Shown piece by piece: positions 35,192-44,459 of a stretch of 64,000 bases of DNA. The stretch lies in NCBI GenBank assembly GCA_020636745.1, contig JACJXH010000005.1:124001-188000 (forward strand). Direction: 5' to 3'. The position numbers were made by a program, and so were the translations under genes. Origin of the DNA: Lentimicrobiaceae bacterium. GTDB taxonomy: Bacteria; Bacteroidota; Bacteroidia; Bacteroidales; Lentimicrobiaceae. A model generated the notes under the pieces. That model was given only the letters and a program-made list of their open reading frames with translations, was not told the origin of the DNA and ran no database searches. Each line of letters opens with the position of its first letter. Within the stretch, counting starts at the first letter, position 1.

Positions 35192-36496
35192 ATGAAAGAC
35201 ATCTTTACACCCACAGAATACAAATTACAATCACAAGCAACAGGTAAAATCTTTGAAGACAGCGGCTGGATGCTCGATGCAACAGACGAAGAAACACCTT
35301 CACTTATCAGAGCCATCTACAGGAAAAAACAAATCGCGTTAAGAGATGATTTACCAGGACTGTACCGGTTTGCCGACTGGCTTCCTGTAAGCAGGGTATT
35401 AAAAGGCTCATCAGCTCCGATAACATACAAGAGCAAAGGGCTGGCTCAGGCGCTCGGCATGAGTAACCTGTGGATAACCTTCAGTGGTTACTGGCCTGAA
35501 AAAGGAGCTCACATGACTACCTGCTCATTTAAAGAAACGGAGGCTTATTCAGTATGCGGACGACTGAACCCGGCACAGCAAAAAGTACTGGTAGTAGCAT
35601 CAGCCGGTAACACAGCCCGGGCCTTTGCCAAAGTCTGTTCCGACAACCATATTCCGCTATTGCTATGTGTGCCTCACGACTATATCAATGCCCTTTGGTT
35701 TGATAAACCGCTGAATGATTGTGTAAAGCTTGCCGTTACAGCTTTTGGAAGTGATTATTTTGACGCTATCCATTTATCGAATCTGGCAACACAGTGTAAT
35801 GGTTTTTTAGCTGAAGGCGGGGCAAAAAATGTGGCCCGCCGTGATGGAATGGGAACCACCACTCTTTCAGCAGTAACTACCATCGGTCAAATACCTGATT
35901 ACTATTTTCAGGCTGTAGGAAGTGGAACAGGAGCCATTGCTGCATGGGAAGCAAACCTGCGATTGATAGAGGACGGGCGATTTGGCAACAACAAAATGAA
36001 ACTGATGGTTTCACAAAATGCGCCCTTCCTGCCTATTTACGAAGCCTGGAAGGCAGGCTCACGGGCCATGTTGCCTTACAATGACGATATTGCCCGCGAA
36101 CATGTTACTGAAATTGAAGCCAAAGTGCTCTCAAACCGCAAGCCTCCTTATCCGGTTATTGGCGGATTATATGATGCGATGTGCGATGCTGGCGGCGATG
36201 TACTGAAAGCAACCAACCTGGAAGCCCGCAATGCCAAGGAGCTGTTTTTTGAAACTGAAGGCATTGATATTTATGCGGCATCAGCCATTGCTACGGCTTC
36301 ACTCGCCAATGCCGTAAAAAACGGGACGATTGATAAAGAAGCCCTTGTCATGCTAAATATTACCGGCGGAGGTGAAGAGCTCTTCAAAAGCAACCACAGT
36401 TTGCATTATTTGGAGCCCGATCTTATTTTTGGCATTACTCCAACTCCGGAAGAGGTCAAAGAAAAACTATCGGAACTCAAGTGGAAATTTGACTAA
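35192..36496 (+). CDS. Cysteate synthase (threonine-synthase-like PLP enzyme)
   Basis: 434 residues. It follows the cysteate synthase family closely: FEDSGWMLDAT, PSLIRAIYRKKQ, FADWLPVSRVLKGSSAPITYKS, TFSGYWPEKGAHMTTCSFKETEAYSVCGR (lysine of SFKET is the likely PLP Schiff-base residue), VVASAGNTARAFAKVCSD, EGGAKNVARRDGMGTT and FQAVGSGTG. The reaction is O-phosphoserine plus sulfite to L-cysteate and phosphate. In methanogens it feeds coenzyme M; in Bacteroidota cysteate is the head group precursor of sulfonolipids (capnines, sulfobacins), the likely use here. A threonine synthase is the alternative, but that family has SFKDR at the PLP site. Confidence 0.88.
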   Translation: MKDIFTPTEYKLQSQATGKIFEDSGWMLDATDEETPSLIRAIYRKKQIALRDDLPGLYRFADWLPVSRVLKGSSAPITYKSKGLAQALGMSNLWITFSGYWPEKGAHMTTCSFKETEAYSVCGRLNPAQQKVLVVASAGNTARAFAKVCSDNHIPLLLCVPHDYINALWFDKPLNDCVKLAVTAFGSDYFDAIHLSNLATQCNGFLAEGGAKNVARRDGMGTTTLSAVTTIGQIPDYYFQAVGSGTGAIAAWEANLRLIEDGRFGNNKMKLMVSQNAPFLPIYEAWKAGSRAMLPYNDDIAREHVTEIEAKVLSNRKPPYPVIGGLYDAMCDAGGDVLKATNLEARNAKELFFETEGIDIYAASAIATASLANAVKNGTIDKEALVMLNITGGGEELFKSNHSLHYLEPDLIFGITPTPEEVKEKLSELKWKFD

Positions 36497-36517
36497 ACAC
36501 TGCAACCTCACATTCAA

Positions 36518-38053
36518 CTACTTTCTTAACAGTATTCTAAAAGTAGTACCCTTACCGGGAACAGAAGATTTCACAAAAATCTTCCCGTCGTGATTCTCAT
36601 GAATTATTCGCTGTGCCAGCGACAAGCCAAGCCCCCAACCCCGCTGTTTGCTGGTATAACCGGGATTGAAAATGTTTTTCTGCATTTTTTTCGGAATGCC
36701 CTTTCCGGTATCGGATACATCTATAATCACAAACCTGTCTTCTTCTTCAATATTGATATTGATGCTTCCCTGGCCAGCCATCGCATCCACGGCATTCTTT
36801 ACCAAATTCTCAATTACCCAGTCGAACAGAGGTGAATTCAGCATAGTAAGTATTATAGCGCCCTGTGGAGGGTTGATGGTAAAACTTACTTTTTGCGATG
36901 TTCTTGTTTTGAGATATGAAATGGAATTATAAACCACTTCTACTACATTTTCCGTTTTAAGATTTGCAGCTGAACCAATTTTCGAAAAACGCTCCGTAAT
37001 GGTATTCAATCGATTAACATCCTTCTGTAATTCAATAATGGTTTCGTTTCCTACATCTTTTGTTTTCAAATACTCCACCCATGCCATCATTGAAGAGAGT
37101 GGTGTGCCCAGCTGATGAGCAGTTTCCTTAGCCAAGCCTACCCAAACCTGATTTTGCTCTGACCGCCTGGCGGTGCTGAAAAGCAGATAGGCTATCAATA
37201 AAAAGATACTTACAATGGCAAGCTGAATATAAGGATAATAGCGCAGTTGGGTGAGCAAAAATGAATCCTGATAATAGATATAATGCTTACTGCCTGCAAT
37301 CACAATTTCTATTGGCTCATTGTAAGTAGCCATATCCTCAACAGTAGCTTTGATATAAATTGAGTCATTTACTTTGGTGGAATCAATTTTACCCCATGCA
37401 ACCAGCTTGGTTCTGGTACTATCGGTAATAATTACAGGCACCGAAGCCGAATTATTTACCACTTCCATAAAAAATGACTGAACCAAATCGTCAAGAACCA
37501 CCTTCAGTTCAGAAAAAAGATGTGAATCCTTGTAGTAAAAATAATTGAGGTTACCGTTATAATAATCAATTTCAATAGGCGGATAGACCGAAAACTCCAT
37601 TTTGAGTTCAGGCGTAAGTTCCGGAACAGTATCGATATCAAAATCGACATTTTTTACACCTGTAATCTTTCCTTCGGGGTCGGCCAGAATAACCGGGATG
37701 GAGGTATTGCTTTCAATAATTTTCAGATAAAAGCCAAGGGCCACATCATCGTCAGCCTGAGGTATTCTAACCATCGTTTCGGCCAGCAATTCAACCCTTT
37801 TTCGCTCTTCAATCCTTATCTGGTCAAAAAATTCGCCTGTATAATTTACAAGATTCGCCCGTTGTTGTATAGCATTGGCCCAGGTTGTAATTTTACTCCT
37901 TTCGTCTTTGGCAATATTGCGCACCAAAGTATTGGTATACCAAAGTGATACACTGACAATCACCAGAGCGATCAAGAATAACCATCGCTTCCAGGTTTTC
38001 TTTTGTTCATAAATATTGGTTACACGCGGTCTGATAAGTTTACGCAGATTCAT
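36518..38053 (-). CDS. Sensor histidine kinase
   Basis: 511 residues. A membrane segment near residues 25-45, an extracytoplasmic sensor region of about 230 residues, a second segment (LAIVSIFLLIAYLLF), then a kinase core with H-box AKETAHQLGTPLSSMMAW, N-box NLVKNAVDAM, G1 DTGKGIPKK and G2 GWGLGLSLAQRII. All catalytic boxes are intact. No HAMP domain is evident and no response regulator lies beside it. It converges on the cysteate synthase gene, 21 bp apart. Confidence 0.92.
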   Translation of the reverse strand: MNLRKLIRPRVTNIYEQKKTWKRWLFLIALVIVSVSLWYTNTLVRNIAKDERSKITTWANAIQQRANLVNYTGEFFDQIRIEERKRVELLAETMVRIPQADDDVALGFYLKIIESNTSIPVILADPEGKITGVKNVDFDIDTVPELTPELKMEFSVYPPIEIDYYNGNLNYFYYKDSHLFSELKVVLDDLVQSFFMEVVNNSASVPVIITDSTRTKLVAWGKIDSTKVNDSIYIKATVEDMATYNEPIEIVIAGSKHYIYYQDSFLLTQLRYYPYIQLAIVSIFLLIAYLLFSTARRSEQNQVWVGLAKETAHQLGTPLSSMMAWVEYLKTKDVGNETIIELQKDVNRLNTITERFSKIGSAANLKTENVVEVVYNSISYLKTRTSQKVSFTINPPQGAIILTMLNSPLFDWVIENLVKNAVDAMAGQGSININIEEEDRFVIIDVSDTGKGIPKKMQKNIFNPGYTSKQRGWGLGLSLAQRIIHENHDGKIFVKSSVPGKGTTFRILLRK

Positions 38054-38227
38054 TTTTCAGCAATTAGAAAGACAAATATCGCTTTTTTAATTCAGGATAA
38101 CGATTGATTTTTTGTTTTAGGCCGGGTGTGACCCCTCCCAAACCCCCTTTCCCCTGTTTATTTCCATTATAAAAATGAGAAAAATCAATCTCTCTGTCAT
38201 AAAAAGCACCATGGGCACAAAGCCAAA

Positions 38228-40744
38228 TTACTTATCTTCATCCCATTCAATTTCAAATTGAACCTGATTTTTAGGTTTGACATTCTCAGGCTTAAGTTTG
38301 CCCGGACTGAATTCGCGCCTGATTGCTTCGCGCAATTCGTATTTTTCCTGTTTAAAATCATTGGCTATTTTCTTTACTACAGCTTTAGGATCGTATTTGA
38401 TAACCGGATTATCAACAGTACCTGTCATATGCAGAAAAAGGCGGGTTTGGCCTAGTCCATCCTCTTCAACGGAGGCAGGAGGTGGAATGTTTTTCCGGCG
38501 TTTGTTTTTACGCAGGTCAGACATTAAAACACTGAAATGGTAATCGATATCATTGCCGAAAGTGTGCGCGCCATAACCCTGAAGATTTAATGCCGAGGAC
38601 TTTACTTCCATTTCCGGAATTACAATGGTTTTTTGCGTAATTTCAATACGGTTGCGCAGCGTTGAGATTTTCACACTTTTTAAATCCTCTTCATCCAGAA
38701 ACCTCGAAAGGGCTTGCATAGGTTCAAACTTAATCAGTTCACCATCTCTGATTTCAACATCAGCAACAGCTGAAACACTTGCAGCATCAGTTTCAAATTT
38801 TGTGTTCAGAACAGAGGCATACTGCAGGGTGGCATCTCCCCGGCCATGTATATGGCGGCTTTGGAGTTTTGTTTGCCCAAAGTCGTTAAACTCATAGAAC
38901 ATTCGCGAGATATCCACATCGGTAAGACGGGCATTGCAAATAAATCCGGCATGATCTCCATATCGTCCATTGAGTAACATATTTGCTGTTATCTGACCAT
39001 CTACAGCTTTAAACACCAGATTTTCTGCCCGCAGCACATTATCTTCCAAATTCAAATTTCCACTCAATTTTTGGGCAGTAAATTTTCTATAAGATAATTC
39101 ATCAATAACAAATTTGGTTTTGAAGCCCAGGTTTTGAGGGAAAATTGAGGCTTCGGTGGCTGAATCATTTTCTGCTGCAACCATTGCCATCAAATCCTCC
39201 AATCTGAGTTTACGGGCTTTGAGTGAAGCATCAAAATAGAGAGGTTGGTTTTTAAGCATCGCCCATCGTGCAAGATTATCAAAGAAACCTGTAATACTCA
39301 GCTGACTTTCGCCTGCTGTAAAGTCCAACCCCTCAACATAAACTTTGCCAGATTTCAGTTCAAAACGGCCATTTATATCAGCAAATTCCAATCCTGAATC
39401 TTTCATCCTGAAGCCAGTATTTGTTAAACTTAACTGACCCGATGCCAGTTCAGCCATATGCAATCCGTCGAACATATTCCCCTTATAATGCACATCGGCC
39501 AATAGATTACCTTCGAGATTACTTACCTTATTTAAACTCATAAAACCAGCCACATCACTCAATTCAAGACTGGCCTTCATGCTCAAATCCAGCATGGGTT
39601 GTTGAAAATTCTCAAGAATTAGTTTGCCTCCAATTCTTCCGTTGCGCGTTAAACCGCTGAATTGTTGCACCTCCAGTTTATCGGGGCCATAACTCTGGTT
39701 GTAATCAAAACGGCCCTTTACTTCAATTTTGGTAATACGGGCTCCGCTTTCACGATGGGCAAGCGTGCCATTATGAATGCTGAAATTGACATCTAACGAA
39801 GGAAATTTCCTGTCATCCCATTTACCGGCTATTTTAGCCTCAACAGTCAGACGGCCATCCGGCTCCAGATTCTTATACGATTCGGTCAAAAACAAAGGCA
39901 ATGTATGGATAAGCTGCTTTATGGCCACATCCTGTGCCGACAAGGTAACATTCAGAAAATTTGCCTTCTTACCATAGCCAATGCTTCCGGCTATAAGGGT
40001 ATGAATACCGTCGAGATTCAACCGCGCTTTTTTAACACTTAAAATTCCGGAAATTTCATTTACCTGCATAGAAGCCTCTATTGTTGCCAAAGAGGTAAGC
40101 GCATAGTCTTTCTTATCAAACAGTAATCGGTTGGCTATAAACTTCCCGCTAATTAAAAGACTATGTTGTTGTTGGCCCATCATTCCCCTTAAAGTAAAGT
40201 CAGGAATTGCCAAAGCAATATCTGCATTTGCAGGGATACTCCTAAAATAGCATTCTGAGTTGCGAAAATGCACCCGCTGAAGATCAAAATTAACCGCAGC
40301 ATCTGTTCCTTTATTGCCTTTCTTCCAGATTTGAAAATTATTATTTCCTTCGGGTCCAATCCACAGGGCAATGCTTGAGCGATTAATTTCGAGGCTTCGG
40401 ATTTTGTAATTGTTGGTCATCAGACTAAAAATGCTGAATTTCAAAGCAATACGATTAGCGTGTAATAAACCCGGAGCATCAGGAAGAAGTTTTGAAGGCT
40501 TGATTTCCACATTTTTAAAAACCACCGCAGCATCAGGAAAGCTTCTGATGAGTGTGAATTCAATCTCACCAATTTCAACCGGAACCAGTAAATGCCGGTT
40601 AATTTCACTCACAACCAAACCTTTGACTTTGTCGCCATAAACCAATCCGGCAACAAAGAGTAAAGTAACCAAAAACAGGATAGTACCGGTTAAAATGACG
40701 GCATATCTGAGCAATCGCTTTCTAAGAGGTGAAATAACTTTCAT
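38228..40744 (-). CDS. AsmA family protein
   Basis: 838 residues. One N-terminal membrane helix (YAVILTGTILFLVTLLFVAGLVYG), then a long repeating beta structure typical of AsmA/YhdP-type proteins (SINRHLLVPVEIGEIEFTLIRSFPDAAVVFKNVEI; C-terminal VSAVADVEIRDGEL). It projects into the periplasm. AsmA-like proteins carry phospholipids between membranes or affect outer-membrane assembly. It lies 174 bp upstream of the histidine kinase on the same strand. Confidence 0.88.
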   Translation of the reverse strand: MKVISPLRKRLLRYAVILTGTILFLVTLLFVAGLVYGDKVKGLVVSEINRHLLVPVEIGEIEFTLIRSFPDAAVVFKNVEIKPSKLLPDAPGLLHANRIALKFSIFSLMTNNYKIRSLEINRSSIALWIGPEGNNNFQIWKKGNKGTDAAVNFDLQRVHFRNSECYFRSIPANADIALAIPDFTLRGMMGQQQHSLLISGKFIANRLLFDKKDYALTSLATIEASMQVNEISGILSVKKARLNLDGIHTLIAGSIGYGKKANFLNVTLSAQDVAIKQLIHTLPLFLTESYKNLEPDGRLTVEAKIAGKWDDRKFPSLDVNFSIHNGTLAHRESGARITKIEVKGRFDYNQSYGPDKLEVQQFSGLTRNGRIGGKLILENFQQPMLDLSMKASLELSDVAGFMSLNKVSNLEGNLLADVHYKGNMFDGLHMAELASGQLSLTNTGFRMKDSGLEFADINGRFELKSGKVYVEGLDFTAGESQLSITGFFDNLARWAMLKNQPLYFDASLKARKLRLEDLMAMVAAENDSATEASIFPQNLGFKTKFVIDELSYRKFTAQKLSGNLNLEDNVLRAENLVFKAVDGQITANMLLNGRYGDHAGFICNARLTDVDISRMFYEFNDFGQTKLQSRHIHGRGDATLQYASVLNTKFETDAASVSAVADVEIRDGELIKFEPMQALSRFLDEEDLKSVKISTLRNRIEITQKTIVIPEMEVKSSALNLQGYGAHTFGNDIDYHFSVLMSDLRKNKRRKNIPPPASVEEDGLGQTRLFLHMTGTVDNPVIKYDPKAVVKKIANDFKQEKYELREAIRREFSPGKLKPENVKPKNQVQFEIEWDEDK

Positions 40745-40872
40745 TACACTGCCCGAATAATATCAACGAAATTAACGTAATAAACAGCAGTTCATTGCGC
40801 TTGTTTTGAATGAAGTAAAGAATGTACAGGAAGCAGAAATAATTCAGTATCAGGGATATTAAAATGACAGAG

Positions 40873-42771
40873 TTATGTAATCGCATTTTTCACTGCAGAA
40901 ATAATTCCTTCAGCATCAAAACCGCACTCTGCATATAAAAGTTCGGGTTTACCCTGTGTAATATATCTGTCAGGAATACCCAGGCGTTTGACATTTTTCT
41001 CATAGCCTTGGTCAGCCATAAACTCCAGCACAGCGCTACCCAAACCACCCAGGGTAGTACCATCCTCAACCGTAATAATATGGGTATATTTTTGAAAGAC
41101 TTCGTGCAAAAGCCTTTCATCCAAAGGTTTCAGGAAACGCATATCATAATGACCTGTTGAGATTCCTTCCTGTAGCAGCCTATTACAAGCTTCAGCGGCA
41201 AAATTGCCCGGATGCCCGATGCTCAGGATTGCCACTTTTTCACCTTCACGCAGTTTTCTGCCTGTACCCACTTCGATTTCCTCGAACGGGTTTTTCCAGT
41301 TATTTGACATGCCACGGCCACGGGGATAACGGATCACAAAAGCCCCTTTACCGGGCAACTGAGCGGTATACATTAGGTTACGCAGTTCTGCTTCGTTCAT
41401 GGGCGCTGAAATTGTGAGGCCCGGTATTGCCCTGAAATAAGCCAAATCGAAAGCGCCATGATGCGTTGGACCATCTTCACCTACCAGGCCTCCACGATCG
41501 AGGCAGAAAACAACCTGTAATCCCTGCAATGCAACATCATGAATAACCTGGTCATAAGCGCGTTGCATGAATGAAGAATAGATGTTACAAAATGGTATCA
41601 GGCCACGGGCTGCCATTCCGGCCGAAAAAGTTACGGCATGTTGTTCAGCAATCCCCACATCAAAAGCTCTGTGTGGCATTACCGACATCATCATATTGAG
41701 TGAACAACCCGACGGCATGGCAGGCGTAACACCCACAATCTTCTCATTTTTTTCGGCAAGTTCAATAATGGTTTTACCAAAAACATGCTGATATTTTGGT
41801 GGAAGACTTTTACATGGTTTCTCAATAATTTCACCGGTTGTTTTATCAAACATTCCCGGCGAATGGTAAAGAATCTGGTCTTGTTCAGCTTTTTCGAATC
41901 CCTTTCCCTTAACTGTAATCACATGCAGCAATTTAGGCCCCGGAATTTTCCTGAGGTCAGTCATGAGCTTGGTCAGGCGTATTACATCATGCCCGTCAAC
42001 AGGCCCAAAATACCTGAGATTAAAAGCCTCAAACAAATTGCTTTTTTTCAGAATGGTTGATTTCAGAGCATTACCAACCTGTTTCACAACAGCCCTGGAA
42101 TTTTTACCATAACGGGTATTACCGCCCATAAGTTGCCAAACCTTATCTTTTAGTTTGTTGTATGCACGGGAAGTAACAATATCGAGTAAATATTGGCGCA
42201 TTGCTCCAACATTCTTATCAATGGCAATACCATTATCATTCAAAATAACCAGCAAATTTGTATTGGACACCCCGGCATTATTGAGGGCTTCCATGGCCAT
42301 GCCACCGGTCATTGAACCATCGCCAATTACAGCAATATGTTGTTCAGTAAAATTTTGCTGAAGTTTTGCCGCCACAGCCATTCCTAAAGCGGCAGAAATT
42401 GAAGTGGAGGCATGTCCCACGCCAAAGGCATCGTATTCACTTTCGGCCATTTTCGGGAAACCACTTATGCCCTGATAGGTGCGATTGGTATGAAAAACAT
42501 CACGCCGGCCTGTAATAATTTTATGAGCGTAAGCCTGATGACCAACATCCCAAATTAGCTTATCAACCGGTGTATTAAAAGCATAGTGAATGGCAACAGC
42601 AAGCTCAACGGTTCCCAGACTGGCCCCTAAATGACCAGGATTGGACGAAATAACATCAATAATAAACTGCCTGATTTCATCACACAAAAGCGGAAGAGCC
42701 TCTTCGTCGAGTTTGCGCAAGTCGGCAGGCGAATTAATTTGATTTAACAATCCTGTTTTTTTTGTATGCAT
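40873..42771 (-). CDS. dxs: 1-deoxy-D-xylulose-5-phosphate synthase
   Basis: 632 residues, normal length. Thiamine-diphosphate site GDGSMTGGMAMEALNN, GHQAYAHKIITGR near the N-terminus, EQHAVTFSAGMA in the pyrimidine domain and DRGGLVGEDGPTHHG. It condenses pyruvate with glyceraldehyde 3-phosphate, the first step of the MEP isoprenoid pathway. Divergent from trkA; a TAAATTTG box precedes it. Confidence 0.97.
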   Translation of the reverse strand: MHTKKTGLLNQINSPADLRKLDEEALPLLCDEIRQFIIDVISSNPGHLGASLGTVELAVAIHYAFNTPVDKLIWDVGHQAYAHKIITGRRDVFHTNRTYQGISGFPKMAESEYDAFGVGHASTSISAALGMAVAAKLQQNFTEQHIAVIGDGSMTGGMAMEALNNAGVSNTNLLVILNDNGIAIDKNVGAMRQYLLDIVTSRAYNKLKDKVWQLMGGNTRYGKNSRAVVKQVGNALKSTILKKSNLFEAFNLRYFGPVDGHDVIRLTKLMTDLRKIPGPKLLHVITVKGKGFEKAEQDQILYHSPGMFDKTTGEIIEKPCKSLPPKYQHVFGKTIIELAEKNEKIVGVTPAMPSGCSLNMMMSVMPHRAFDVGIAEQHAVTFSAGMAARGLIPFCNIYSSFMQRAYDQVIHDVALQGLQVVFCLDRGGLVGEDGPTHHGAFDLAYFRAIPGLTISAPMNEAELRNLMYTAQLPGKGAFVIRYPRGRGMSNNWKNPFEEIEVGTGRKLREGEKVAILSIGHPGNFAAEACNRLLQEGISTGHYDMRFLKPLDERLLHEVFQKYTHIITVEDGTTLGGLGSAVLEFMADQGYEKNVKRLGIPDRYITQGKPELLYAECGFDAEGIISAVKNAIT

Positions 42772-42794
42772 TGGGCAAGCTGTAAGTGTGCCGG

Positions 42795-42802
42795 CAAATT
42801 TA
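42795..42802 (-). promoter_or_regulatory. -7 box of dxs
   Basis: TAAATTTG on the minus strand, 23 nt before the ATG at 42771. No clear -33 element. The remainder of the ~300-bp dxs/trkA gap holds the trkA promoter and nothing else recognised. Confidence 0.55.
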
Positions 42803-43041
42803 CGAATAATCGGCCAGTGTTGATAAAATAGAAACGGTACGTTAACTGCCTGTCATTTATACGAAAATTACGAAAGCAAGATAAAAACTACAATTAAGCT
42901 TAAGCATACATTTCTGTTTCACAAGTGATTAAACACCAAAAAAAGAAGCCAAAAGTAAAAATCAAACCGGCTTTAACTATTTGAGAGCGCTATAAAAGGG
43001 CTATCATTTAACATTTTTTCACCTTGGGCAGGTAAATGTAT

Positions 43042-43049
43042 TACTTTTG
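43042..43049 (+). promoter_or_regulatory. -7 box of trkA
   Basis: TACTTTTG followed by CAGGC, 27 nt before the ATG at 43077. It also rules out the in-frame TTG at 43047 as a start. Confidence 0.55.
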
Positions 43050-43076
43050 CAGGCTGTATTCTATATAAGAAAAAAA

Positions 43077-44417
43077 ATGAATATAATCATAGCCGGCGAT
43101 GGCGAAGTCGGATTTCACCTGGCCAAGATGCTGTCTGGTGAAAATCACAATATTACCATAGTTGACCCTCATCAGGAGCTACTCAAACTGATTGAATCAC
43201 ATTCTGATTTGATGACCATAACCGGAGATTCAACTTCCATCAGAGTATTGGAGCAAGCCAACATCCGAAGGGCCGACCTGCTGATTTCGGTGGTGCATGA
43301 CGAAAAAATTAACATTACCACCTGCGTTCTTGGTAAAAAACTGGGCGCCAAACGTACGATAGCACGAATCAACAATACAGAATATCTGACGATAGAAAAC
43401 CGCGAGATTATGCGCTCACTGGGCATAGACGCGATGGTATGCCCTGAACGTATTGCCTCAAAAGAAATTGTCAGGCTGCTCAGTCAAACTGCTGCAACTG
43501 AAATTTTTGATTTTTCAGAAGGACGATTATCTCTTTTCCTTATCAAACTCGACGAAAAGGCTGCAGTACTCAACAAAACACTAACCCAGATTGCCAAAGA
43601 AAATCCAAAGCTTGACTTCAGAGCCATTGCCATTCACCGCAACAATAAAACAATAATTCCTAAAGGAGAAGACGAATTTAAGGTTGGCGATTTGGCTTAT
43701 GTCATAACAAAACCTGATGGAATTGATGCCTTATTAAGACTTGGCGGTAAGCAAAAACAGGAAATCAGAAATGTGATGATTGTGGGCGGAGGACGTATTG
43801 GCCGTAAAACAGCCAGGCGTCTGGAACGTGATATGAATGTCAAACTGATTGAAATTGACAAGGATCGCTGCTTAAACCTGATTGACCAGCTTGAACACAC
43901 CTTAATTATCAATGCCGATGCACGCGACATTGAACTGCTCGAAGATGAGGGAATCCGCAATATGGATGCCTTTATTTCAGTTACCAACGATTACGAAACC
44001 AATATTCTTACTTGCTTGCTGGCTCAGCGTTACGGCGTAAAAAGGGTTATTCCGCTGGTTGAGAATATAGACTATATCGGAATTTCGCAAAGCATTGGCA
44101 TAGAAACCATTATAAACAAGAAGCTTATCACTGCATCATATATTGTTCGTTTTACCATGGATGCGGAGGTAACTTCAATCAAATGCCTGAGCGGAATTGA
44201 TGCCGAAGTACTTGAATTTGTTGTTAAACCTGGAGCTTATGTTACCAAAAAACCCATAAGAAGCATTGATATTCCAAAGGGCAGTATCATCGGTGGTATT
44301 GTTCGCGGCCTGCAGAGTTTTATTGCAATCGGCGATTTTCAGATTCAGGAAGGCGATAAAGTGGTGATTTTTGCACTACCCGAAGCCATCAATAAAGTTC
44401 AGGCTTTGTTCAATTAA
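43077..44417 (+). CDS. trkA: Trk potassium uptake regulatory protein TrkA
   Basis: 446 residues with two tandem RCK units. The nucleotide-binding loops are IIAGDGEVGFHLAKML at the start and VMIVGGGRIGRKTARRLE at about residue 235; each is followed by a TrkA_C domain. It binds NAD(H) and ATP at the cytoplasmic face and gates TrkH. Two trkH genes follow directly (43 bp to the first), so the three form a potassium-uptake operon. Confidence 0.96.
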   Translation: MNIIIAGDGEVGFHLAKMLSGENHNITIVDPHQELLKLIESHSDLMTITGDSTSIRVLEQANIRRADLLISVVHDEKINITTCVLGKKLGAKRTIARINNTEYLTIENREIMRSLGIDAMVCPERIASKEIVRLLSQTAATEIFDFSEGRLSLFLIKLDEKAAVLNKTLTQIAKENPKLDFRAIAIHRNNKTIIPKGEDEFKVGDLAYVITKPDGIDALLRLGGKQKQEIRNVMIVGGGRIGRKTARRLERDMNVKLIEIDKDRCLNLIDQLEHTLIINADARDIELLEDEGIRNMDAFISVTNDYETNILTCLLAQRYGVKRVIPLVENIDYIGISQSIGIETIINKKLITASYIVRFTMDAEVTSIKCLSGIDAEVLEFVVKPGAYVTKKPIRSIDIPKGSIIGGIVRGLQSFIAIGDFQIQEGDKVVIFALPEAINKVQALFN

Positions 44418-44459
44418 ATTTTTAATATCTTTCCGGGCAAATTCTTCTCACTTGCTGTT

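Noticed and set aside
35192..36496. Threonine synthase call
   Set aside because: The SFKET lysine motif and the FADWLPVSR, TFSGYWPEKGA and EGGAKNVARRDGMG blocks are those of cysteate synthase.
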